This document shows positions 1 to 5,097 of a stretch of 6,084 nt of DNA, piece by piece. Every line of letters starts with the position of its first letter. Position 1 is the first letter of the stretch. Source of the DNA: an uncultured Saprospiraceae bacterium (GTDB lineage Bacteria > Bacteroidota > Bacteroidia > Chitinophagales > Saprospiraceae); the NCBI GenBank assembly GCA_937959095.1, contig CALGLY010000752.1:1-6084 (forward strand). Direction: 5' to 3'. A program made the translations under genes and the position numbers. The notes beneath the pieces were generated by a model. It made no database searches. It saw nothing but the letters and a program-made list of their open reading frames with translations, and was not told the DNA's origin.

Positions 1-1
1 G

Positions 2-979
2 TTTTTCTTACAAGGCCCTGACGGTACTATTATTCCATTAGGAGCACAAGGAAATGGCTGTAACAATGCAGGAAACGACTTCAATGGCTTAATATTCACC
101 AATGGTGCTGGTGCTAATTATGATGTTTGTAGTTTAGGTACACCACTAACAGGAATATATAATAGTTCAACAGGAACAGCCTTCGACTTTTCACCTTTAG
201 ATGGTTTAGCATTTGATGCAGTAGGTTGGAATGTAATTGTAGTGGATTGTTTCAGAAGAGACAGAGGTACATTAGATGATTATTCAGTAACTATCAGTGG
301 TGGTTGCTTATCAGCTCCTATTATATACTCTGGCACTAGTGGAACTAGAATTCCTGATAATGCTTGCGATCCAGTTGATGGGTTAATTGAACCTGTAACA
401 TTTACAGTACCTCCAACGACCTCTGACGTTATTTGGTGGGATGCTGCTATAGGAGGAAATCAAGTAGGTACAGGAATTTCATTTGACCCAGCAACAGATA
501 CTAATTTTGATATCAATACTACAGGTACAACGACTTACTATGTAGAATGTGTTTGCAATGGCTGTCCTAGTCTACGTGAAGCAGTAGTGGCTACGGTAGA
601 TCCTTGTGTAGGAGGTGTATTACTTTCACCAAAGGTATTCTTACAAGGACCACTATCTGGCACTACTATGGCTACAGACCTTGTGGGCGGTAGTATGTTA
701 CCAGGTACTTCGCCTTATTCAGATGCAAAAGCCCTAGTCGGTACAGCACCTGCTAATGCAGTAGATTGGGTATACATTGAAATCCGTAGTGACGATACTG
801 CAGCACCAGTTACTGTAGTGGGACAATCAGGTATCTTACTTGATGATGGTACAGTAACAGATGCAGATGGTACATCGCCATTAAGCTTTGCTGTGACAGC
901 AGGTCAAAGTTGGTTCGTTGTAGTGAAACACCGAAATCACTTAGGCATTATGACCAATAGTGCTATTCTTTTGAACTAA
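2..979 (+). CDS. Secreted multidomain protein, 3' part (P-domain-like + Ig-like + conserved C-terminal module)
   Basis: The reading frame is open from base 2 to the TAA at 977-979, giving 325 visible residues; the true start lies before the window. The GTG at 242 falls inside a domain and is not a start. Visible residues 1-101 resemble a proprotein-convertase P-domain/jelly roll: GPDGT near the front, paired cysteines, and W76 followed by VVDCF, RGTLDDYSV and a closing G-G-C. Residues about 102-201 look like the Ig-like domain common in Bacteroidota surface proteins (IWWDAAIGG, VGTG, TTTYYVECVCNGC). Residues 208-325 form a module ending HRNHLGIMT that recurs at the end of the metalloprotease downstream. 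P-domains often sit behind secreted peptidases, so a catalytic domain may lie upstream, but that is inference. Export is implied by the domain types; the signal peptide is out of view. No recognisable type IX sorting domain follows the final module. A strong terminator follows at 1047. Confidence 0.85.
   Translation, partial: FFLQGPDGTIIPLGAQGNGCNNAGNDFNGLIFTNGAGANYDVCSLGTPLTGIYNSSTGTAFDFSPLDGLAFDAVGWNVIVVDCFRRDRGTLDDYSVTISGGCLSAPIIYSGTSGTRIPDNACDPVDGLIEPVTFTVPPTTSDVIWWDAAIGGNQVGTGISFDPATDTNFDINTTGTTTYYVECVCNGCPSLREAVVATVDPCVGGVLLSPKVFLQGPLSGTTMATDLVGGSMLPGTSPYSDAKALVGTAPANAVDWVYIEIRSDDTAAPVTVVGQSGILLDDGTVTDADGTSPLSFAVTAGQSWFVVVKHRNHLGIMTNSAILLN
623..976 (+). other. Conserved C-terminal module, copy 1 (about 118 aa)
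   Basis: This segment encodes the last 118 residues of gene 1. It matches the last 116 residues of the M43 protease almost end to end: PKVFLQGPLSGTTM, MLP-x-x-SPY-x-DAK, VDWVY-[IV]-EIR, QSG-[IL]-L, DGTV-x-D-x-DGT, and HRNHLGIMT. Both copies stop within seven or eight residues after GIMT. I recall similar segments near the ends of many Bacteroidota secreted proteins, but I cannot name a database family. Its function is unknown. Confidence 0.8.
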
Positions 980-1046
980 AAAGTGTAGCTAAAAATAGTA
1001 GTGAAATTTATTTATTTAAATAAAATTTGCTGAGACAAGAATTATT

Positions 1047-1092
1047 AAAGTCATTTATTTGTGAAATGTCACGAATAGATGACTTTTTGTTT
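1047..1092 (+). terminator. Intrinsic terminator after gene 1
   Basis: Bases 1047-1064 pair with 1069-1086 in an unbroken 18-bp stem with two G-U pairs and a 4-base loop (AATG). The 3' arm runs into TTTTTGTTT. It lies about 70 bases after the stop of gene 1. The stem is AT-rich, but its length and the T-run make it a good terminator for the upstream gene. Confidence 0.8.
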
Positions 1093-1114
1093 CATAATGT
1101 GATTTAAACTTTAT

Positions 1115-1122
1115 TATATTCG
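1115..1122 (+). promoter_or_regulatory. Promoter-like -7 box (TATATTCG)
   Basis: TATATTCG matches the Bacteroidota -7 element TAnnTTTG at all but one fixed position and is followed by CCCCC. A nearly identical layout (TAATTTCG, then CGCC) stands before serA at 3803. A TTTG at 1086-1089 could serve as the -33 element, but its spacing of about 25 bases is long for this promoter class. The expected start would be near 1129. Confidence 0.4.
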
Positions 1123-1128
1123 CCCCCG

Positions 1129-1212
1129 ATTTTATATCTCCTTAAAGCAATCATTCTCCCATCCCTAACTCAAATGATAATTTTTCTTCTCTAAGAGTAG
1201 AGGGATTTTTTT
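1129..1212 (+). ncRNA. Candidate small RNA or attenuated leader
   Basis: The interval runs from the start expected for the box at 1115-1122 to the end of the T-run of the terminator-like hairpin at 1161-1212, about 85 nt. It has no ORF longer than six codons (ATG at 1174, TAA soon after). ATCATT (1150-1155) is complementary to AATGAT (1173-1178); this pairing crosses the terminator stem, so the two would either form a pseudoknot or exclude each other. The RNA could be free-standing or the early-terminated leader of the M43 gene. There is no expression or conservation evidence. Confidence 0.25.
1161..1212 (+). terminator. Terminator-like hairpin in the 980-1449 gap
   Basis: ATCCCT (1161-1166) pairs with AGGGAT (1201-1206). 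After a small internal loop, ACTC (1168-1171) pairs with GAGT (1195-1198). The 3' arm leads into seven T (1206-1212). The apical loop is long (23 nt), which weakens the call. A smaller alternative stem, TTCTCT (1187-1192) with AGAGGG (1199-1204), also sits before the same T-run. Confidence 0.4.
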
Positions 1213-1256
1213 AATAGCATTTCACCTATTGTAAAAATTAAATTGACAAAGTAGAA

Positions 1257-1346
1257 TAGACTTTATTCTAAATTATTTTGTAAGCAGCTAAAAGATCTTT
1301 TAATACTGCTTTTCCATGCTTTAAAAGTAATTCAGAATAAAGTCTA
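1257..1346. repeat. 90-nt imperfect palindrome (30-nt inverted arms)
   Basis: Bases 1257-1286 are complementary to 1317-1346. The outer 13 bp are perfect (TAGACTTTATTCT with AGAATAAAGTCTA). Inside, there are mismatches at 1270/1333, 1280/1323 and 1281/1322 and one G-T pair. The 30-nt centre holds a 14-nt perfect palindrome (TAAAAGATCTTTTA, 1289-1302). No T-run follows it, so it is not an obvious terminator. It could be a miniature mobile element (no clear adjoining target duplication; TAGAA occurs at 1252-1256 and 1349-1353), an operator-like site, or a leader structure. Confidence 0.6.
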
Positions 1347-1449
1347 ATTAGAATGGTGTTCTAAACAACACTGCATATATTTTAGCCTTGTTTCTACTAC
1401 TAGAGCTAGGCTATACTCAACGTAATTTTTCACAAAACACATTTACAAA
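1347..1449 (+). promoter_or_regulatory. Immediate upstream region of the M43 gene
   Basis: No good promoter match is visible. TATATTTT (1376-1383) and TAATTTTT (1423-1430) are each one base from TAnnTTTG but lack a well-spaced TTG. TAGCCT (1383-1388) and AGGCTA (1408-1413) could form a small hairpin. The 19 bases before the ATG are A/C-rich with no Shine-Dalgarno motif, as is usual in Bacteroidota. Confidence 0.25.
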
Positions 1450-3591
1450 ATGCGTATCAATACATTCCTTTTAGTGTTTGCACTTTGCTTGGGTGCTATA
1501 GGGCTGAATGCCCAAACTCGAACTTGCGCCGCACATGATATAATGGAGCAACAAAATGCAGACCCTAAAACAGCAAACCAAAGACAACAAATAGAGCAAT
1601 TTACACAAAACATTGTAGCTAACAACCCGAATTCTCTCCAATCCGCAGTCATCACTATTCCTATTGTATTCCATGTTGTTTATAGAACAGCGGCAGAAAA
1701 CATCAGTGATGCACAAATCATGTCCCAATTACAAGTGCTAAATGATGATTTTAGAAGATTAAATTCAGATGCCAGTAATACCCCATCTGATTTTTCTTGT
1801 GTAGCAGCAGATATAGAACTAGAGTTCTGTCTAGCACAGGTAGATCCAGATGGTAATCCTACTACAGGTATTACCCGTACTTCTACTTCAGTTAATGGCT
1901 TTGGAACAAATGATGCTGTGAAGTTTACTTCTAGTGGTGGTATAGATGCTTGGCCATCTTGCGACTATCTCAACTTCTGGGTATGTAATATCGGAGGCGG
2001 TATACTTGGGTATGCTCAATTTCCAGGTGGTGCTGCCGCAACAGATGGTGTTGTAAATGGCTATCAGTACACAGGTGCTATAGGAACTGCAACCGCTCCA
2101 TTTAACCTAGGACGTACCGCTACGCACGAAGTAGGACACTGGTTGAACCTTCGCCACATTTGGGGTGATACAGGTTGTGGTGGTGATGACTTTGTTGCAG
2201 ATACACCGCTTGCAGGTGGTGCAAACTACACAGGTGCACCTTGTACTTACCCTGGTCCTAATAGTTGTAATAATAACCAAACGATTTGTGATGGAAATAG
2301 AGACTATGCCGATATGTTTCAAAACTATATGGACTACTCGGATGATGGCTGTATGAACCTATTTACAGAAGGGCAGAAAGCAAGAATGCTTGCGCTTTTC
2401 GCTGCAGGTGGAGCTAGAGAATGTTTAGTAGGAAAAGATGCTATTAAATGTACTGTTGTAGCACCTACTTGTGATGATGGTATCCAGAACCAAGATGAAA
2501 CAGATATTGACTGTGGTGGTGCTACTTGCCCAGCTTGTCCTCCTTCTTGTACAGATGGTATCATGAATCAAGATGAAACAGGTATTGACTGTGGTGGTGC
2601 TACTTGCCCAGCTTGTCCTACTTGTAACGATGGTATCCAAAACCAAGATGAAACAGGTATTGACTGTGGTGGTGCTACTTGCCCAGCTTGTCCTGAAACT
2701 TGTAATGATGGTATCCAAAATCAAGATGAAACAGGTGTAGATTGTGGTGGTGCTACTTGTCCTGAGTGTGTAGCAGGTGATTGCAATAGCCCAATTCCAT
2801 TGGTATGTGGTACACCTTATAATGGCACAACAAATGGTGAAGCAAATGACGATACCAACTATACAGGTGCAACTTATCCATATACAGGTGGTGACTTAAT
2901 CTTTGTATTCACTATTGCACCAGGTACTATTGACCTTACCCTTTCTGGTTTAACTGATGACTTGGACTTGTTAGTAATGGATGATTGCAACGGCGGTAGC
3001 GTATTAGTAGAATCAACAAATGGAGGTACTGCTAATGAAGTTATCAATGCAAATTCTACTACAGGAGGTACATTCTATATAGTGGTTGATGGCTACCAAG
3101 GAGCTACTGGTGACTTTACACTTACTATTGACAATTGTGTAACTGATCCTACTTGCTTCGATGCAGTACAGAATGGTAATGAAACAGGTGTAGATTGTGG
3201 TGGTCCTGATTGCCCAGCTTGCCCTACTGCCGATATTTCATTAACACCAAAGGTATTCTTACAAGGCCCATTGAGTGGCACAACGATGGGTGCAAACTTG
3301 ACCGCAAGTGGAGTAATGCTACCAACTGTCTCACCATATGCAGATGCGAAACCTGCAACTACCGCTGAACTAGCAGGTATGGTAGATTGGGTATATGTAG
3401 AAATCAGAGATGCCGCTACAGGTCTTACTGTATTGGCAGCACAATCTGGTCTATTACAACCTGATGGAACAGTAATAGATACAGATGGAACAGCTCTAAC
3501 CTTCCCATTAGCAGCAGGAAGTTATCATGTAGCTATTCATCACAGAAACCACTTAGGTATTATGACTGCAAATCCTGTGACGCTTAACTAA
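1450..3591 (+). CDS. Secreted M43-family (pappalysin/cytophagalysin) zinc metalloprotease with Cys-rich repeats
   Basis: The 713-aa product should be exported. Residues 1-22 form a signal peptide: MRIN, a hydrophobic core, then ending NAQ. Residues about 65-330 are the metzincin domain, with zinc motif HEVGHWLNLRH (H226, E227, H230, H236), a following Gly-Asp, a Cys- and DTP-containing segment typical of pappalysins, and the Met-turn NYMDYSDDGCM (M294). Four Cys-rich repeats follow at 341-363, 367-389, 392-414 and 418-440 (C-x-D-G-I-x-N-x-D-E-T-x-[IV]-D-C-G-G-x-x-C-P-x-C). Residues about 445-563 resemble a pre-peptidase C-terminal domain (DLDLLVMDDC, TFYIVVDGY, FTLTIDNC). A fifth Cys-rich repeat is at 569-591. 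The last module, 598-713, matches the end of gene 1. All expected zinc and catalytic residues are present, so it should be active; its substrate is unknown. I see no standard type IX sorting domain at the end. The ATG at 1450 fits the signal peptide. It has its own terminator at 3639. Confidence 0.93.
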   Translation: MRINTFLLVFALCLGAIGLNAQTRTCAAHDIMEQQNADPKTANQRQQIEQFTQNIVANNPNSLQSAVITIPIVFHVVYRTAAENISDAQIMSQLQVLNDDFRRLNSDASNTPSDFSCVAADIELEFCLAQVDPDGNPTTGITRTSTSVNGFGTNDAVKFTSSGGIDAWPSCDYLNFWVCNIGGGILGYAQFPGGAAATDGVVNGYQYTGAIGTATAPFNLGRTATHEVGHWLNLRHIWGDTGCGGDDFVADTPLAGGANYTGAPCTYPGPNSCNNNQTICDGNRDYADMFQNYMDYSDDGCMNLFTEGQKARMLALFAAGGARECLVGKDAIKCTVVAPTCDDGIQNQDETDIDCGGATCPACPPSCTDGIMNQDETGIDCGGATCPACPTCNDGIQNQDETGIDCGGATCPACPETCNDGIQNQDETGVDCGGATCPECVAGDCNSPIPLVCGTPYNGTTNGEANDDTNYTGATYPYTGGDLIFVFTIAPGTIDLTLSGLTDDLDLLVMDDCNGGSVLVESTNGGTANEVINANSTTGGTFYIVVDGYQGATGDFTLTIDNCVTDPTCFDAVQNGNETGVDCGGPDCPACPTADISLTPKVFLQGPLSGTTMGANLTASGVMLPTVSPYADAKPATTAELAGMVDWVYVEIRDAATGLTVLAAQSGLLQPDGTVIDTDGTALTFPLAAGSYHVAIHHRNHLGIMTANPVTLN
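2470..2769 (+). repeat. Four in-frame Cys-rich tandem repeats, period 75-78 bp
   Basis: The units start at 2470, 2548, 2623 and 2701, each 69 bp of repeat plus a short Pro/Thr/Ser linker of 2 to 3 codons. Units 2 and 3 share an identical 51-base run (2569-2619 and 2644-2694), so they duplicated recently or are kept alike by conversion. Unit 4 has drifted at its end (CPEC in place of CPAC). Each unit carries four cysteines and several Asp/Asn, which suggests a small disulfide-braced, possibly calcium-binding, spacer; the calcium part is inference. Confidence 0.9.
3154..3222 (+). repeat. Fifth, displaced Cys-rich repeat
   Basis: This unit keeps the pattern of the array (C569, N-E-T-G-V-D, C583-G-G, C588-P-x-C591) but lies beyond the pre-peptidase-like domain. 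It is more diverged than units 2-4, notably NGNE for NQDE and GPD for GAT. Repeats therefore frame the domain at residues 445-563. Confidence 0.85.
3241..3588 (+). other. Conserved C-terminal module, copy 2 (about 116 aa)
   Basis: This segment encodes the last 116 residues of the metalloprotease, homologous to bases 623-976. The copies share an identical 22-base run at their start (627-648 and 3245-3266), and their HRNHLGIMT codons are also closely alike. Between those points they differ widely at DNA level, so this is an older duplication or a repeatedly used module, not a fresh copy. Confidence 0.8.
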
Positions 3592-3638
3592 GCAATTCTT
3601 AGGATTTTAAAATAAATACTCCTTTTGAGTATATAAAT

Positions 3639-3695
3639 AAAGCCTTCTACGTCTATTTGAGTTCTTTAGGACTCAAAGCGTAGGAGGCTTTTTTT
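3639..3695 (+). terminator. Strong intrinsic terminator after the M43 gene
   Basis: The outer stem pairs 3639-3651 with 3679-3691 (AAAGCCTTCTACG with CGTAGGAGGCTTT, one G-T pair). The inner stem pairs 3656-3664 with 3669-3677 (TTTGAGT with ACTCAAA plus two more pairs) around a TTTA loop. Seven T follow at 3689-3695. It lies about 50 bases after the stop. Confidence 0.92.
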
Positions 3696-3770
3696 ATGTT
3701 CATCGTCAAAAAAAAGATAGAAAGCCCCCCTTTTCAAGCAGTTGTTGTATTTTATTTCCCTTTTCAAGAG

Positions 3771-3799
3771 AAACACCTATTTCTTTTGGTGCTTTTTTT
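3771..3799 (+). terminator. Weak second terminator-like hairpin before serA
   Basis: CACC (3774-3777) pairs with GGTG (3788-3791). After one mismatch the flanking A bases pair with the T-run (seven T, 3793-3799). The stem is short. GCTTTTTTTATGT at 3791-3803 is an exact copy of 3687-3699, the tail of the strong terminator upstream, so this may be a decayed second terminator. The stretch from 3699 to 3770 holds no gene; its only pattern is an 11-bp direct repeat, CCCTTTTCAAG, at 3728-3738 and 3758-3768. Confidence 0.35.
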
Positions 3800-3802
3800 A
3801 TG

Positions 3803-3810
3803 TAATTTCG
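3803..3810 (+). promoter_or_regulatory. Promoter-like -7 box of serA (TAATTTCG)
   Basis: TAATTTCG fits the Bacteroidota TAnnTTTG element with one change and is followed by CGCC, as at 1115-1122. A TTG at 3786-3788 is a possible -33 element, about 14 bases upstream and so rather close. The start would be near 3817, leaving an A/T-rich leader of about 80 nt with no Shine-Dalgarno motif. Confidence 0.45.
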
Positions 3811-3895
3811 CGCCACCATTTATAAATTTAATATCCTAACTAGATTTCACCATTACTAATTTATCATTTTACCATTTATCTAAAACACCCACAAC

Positions 3896-4855
3896 ATGGT
3901 TAAAATTCTTGTAAACGATGGCATTCACCCAGATGGAAAGATGCTATTAGAGGAAGCGGGTTACCAAGTCGATACCGATAAGGTAGCACAGGAAGATTTG
4001 GCTGAAAAACTCCCTGAATACGATGTCGTTGTCGTACGGAGTGCAACTAAGATTCGTAAAGATTTAATAGAAAAATGTCCAAATCTAAAAATCATCGCAC
4101 GTGGTGGTGTAGGCTTGGATAATATTGATGTATCCGATGCCAAAGCAAAAGGAATAGAAGTAATGAATACACCTGCGGCTTCCTCGCAGTCCGTAGCAGA
4201 GTTGGTATTCGGACATATGTTCAGCTTGGCGCGTTCTTTGCACCTTTCCAATCGGGAAATGGTAGAACGTGGCGATACAGAATTTAAGAAGCTAAAAAAA
4301 TCTTATTCTAAAGGTATCCAATTGCGTGGCAAAACGCTAGGTATCATTGGACTAGGGCGTATCGGACAAGAGGTAGCACGTATCGGTTTAGGAATTGGTA
4401 TGAATGTGATGCCTGTCGATTTGGTAGTAGATGAAGTGGCTATCGATATCAATCTATACAAGTCGGATGAAGTAGGTTTGAGCGTAAAAATGGCAACGCA
4501 TACGCTAGACGAAATGCTAAAGAAAGCAGATTTCGTGACGCTACATGTACCAGGTGGACGCGTGATAATAGGCGAAGCAGAATTTGCGAAGATGAAAAAT
4601 GGCTCCTACCTCATCAATGCATCACGAGGTGGTACTGTGGATGAAAAAGCGATGTTGGCAGCTATAGCAAGCGGTAAACTAGCAGGTGCAGGTCTAGATG
4701 TCTTTGATAATGAGCCAACGCCACAACGAGAAATTTTGGATAATCCAAAAATTTCACTTACGCCACACACGGGCGCATCCACACTAGAAGCTCAGCGTAA
4801 TATCGGACTAGAATTAGCAGATAAAATTATCGCCTTTTTCGGCGATGACAAATAA
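3896..4855 (+). CDS. serA: D-3-phosphoglycerate dehydrogenase (short SerA type, D-2-hydroxyacid dehydrogenase family)
   Basis: The 319-aa cytoplasmic enzyme probably oxidises 3-phosphoglycerate to 3-phosphohydroxypyruvate with NAD, the first step of serine synthesis. The split substrate domain (residues 1 to about 100 and about 290-319) has the SerA-like VVRSATK at 47-52 and ARGGVGLDNID at 68-78. The Rossmann domain carries GLGRIG (G152, G154, G157), with D175 as the likely NAD-ribose acidic residue. The catalytic set is complete: R244 in NASRGG, E273 in DNEP, H291 in PHTGAST. The protein ends right after the second substrate-domain piece, so there is no ACT or other regulatory domain, and feedback inhibition by serine through ACT is not expected. 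serC and serB are not adjacent. The ATG at 3896 gives a standard N-terminus (MVKILVNDGI). Another D-2-hydroxyacid substrate cannot be excluded, but the motifs and Bacteroidota relatives favour SerA. A terminator at 4922 closes this single-gene unit. Confidence 0.88.
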   Translation: MVKILVNDGIHPDGKMLLEEAGYQVDTDKVAQEDLAEKLPEYDVVVVRSATKIRKDLIEKCPNLKIIARGGVGLDNIDVSDAKAKGIEVMNTPAASSQSVAELVFGHMFSLARSLHLSNREMVERGDTEFKKLKKSYSKGIQLRGKTLGIIGLGRIGQEVARIGLGIGMNVMPVDLVVDEVAIDINLYKSDEVGLSVKMATHTLDEMLKKADFVTLHVPGGRVIIGEAEFAKMKNGSYLINASRGGTVDEKAMLAAIASGKLAGAGLDVFDNEPTPQREILDNPKISLTPHTGASTLEAQRNIGLELADKIIAFFGDDK

Positions 4856-4857
4856 CG

Positions 4858-4916
4858 GCGAACGGTCGCTCCGCTTGACGGTCAGTTGTCTTCAACAACT
4901 TTGACGGTGAACGGCT
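4858..4916. repeat. GC-richer intergenic repeat with small palindrome after serA
   Basis: The stretch contains variations of GACGGT/GAACGG: GAACGGTCG near 4860, TTGACGGT at 4875-4882 and again at 4901-4908, then GAACGG at 4909-4914. Between the two TTGACGGT copies lies AGTTGT (4884-4889) with its complement ACAACT (4895-4900) around a 5-base loop. No coding potential is visible. It looks like a dispersed intergenic repeat, but only one copy is in the window. Confidence 0.5.
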
Positions 4917-4921
4917 TAATT

Positions 4922-4977
4922 ATAGGGCAACAATATGAAACACTCCATATTGTTGCCTTATTTTTCTTTCTTTTTTT
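4922..4977 (+). terminator. Strong intrinsic terminator after serA
   Basis: Bases 4922-4937 pair with 4946-4961. The core is a perfect 12 bp, GGCAACAATATG with CATATTGTTGCC, extended by four pairs including one G-T, around an 8-base loop. It is followed by a T-rich run broken by two C (4961-4977). It lies about 65 bases after the serA stop. Confidence 0.92.
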
Positions 4978-5097
4978 AGTAGATTTGATGAATTAATCAG
5001 CGATTAGTATATAGATAATATTTTGAAAAAGAAGACATTGCGTCTCAAATCTCACACTTGCCTGCTGGCAAGCAGGTCTAATATCTCAAATCTACTT
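4978..5097 (+). promoter_or_regulatory. Upstream region of the deacylase gene
   Basis: TATTTTG at 5019-5025 resembles the TAnnTTTG promoter element but is one base short in its spacer, and no well-placed TTG precedes it. The frame of the next gene is open back to a TTG at 5023, but the codons in 5023-5097 run through a hairpin and direct repeats and encode nothing of the family. I read this stretch as promoter and leader. Confidence 0.3.
5043..5093. repeat. Hairpin framed by 10-bp direct repeats
   Basis: TCTCAAATCT occurs at 5043-5052 and 5084-5093. Between them are 31 bases with two competing stems: CTTGCC (5057-5062) with GGCAAG (5067-5072), and CCTGCT (5061-5066) with AGCAGG (5071-5076). 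The GC-rich core contrasts with the AT-rich surroundings. The form suggests a short palindromic element inserted with target duplication, or expansion of a TCTCAAATCT motif around a hairpin. It lies in the probable leader of the deacylase gene. Confidence 0.5.

Noticed and set aside
5..18. Fourteen bases at the window start (TTCTTACAAGGCCC) identical to 3256-3269, suggesting a third copy of the C-terminal module
   Set aside because: What follows (GPDGT, cysteines, then the P-domain pattern) does not continue the module, and the motif SPY/DAK/VDWVY is absent. The match is a short shared FLQGP codon run.
242..979. A complete gene starting at GTG 242
   Set aside because: The frame is open without a stop back to base 2, and the codons before 242 encode the front of the same P-domain-like fold (W76 lies just before this GTG). 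It is an internal codon of a truncated gene.
2425..2724. 99-residue antisense ORF over the Cys-rich repeats
   Set aside because: It is the mirror of a repetitive coding region, has repeated Thr/Ser-rich sequence dictated by the + strand codons, and lacks any start context or family resemblance.
2470..2769. CRISPR-like array, given regular repeats of 75-78 bp
   Set aside because: The repeats are in frame, encode a Cys-rich unit inside a long gene, and the spacers are only 6 to 9 bases of linker codons.
5023..5097. N-terminal extension of the deacylase from TTG 5023
   Set aside because: The 25 added residues match nothing in the family and are read through direct repeats and a hairpin; ATG 5098 begins exactly at the conserved first strand.
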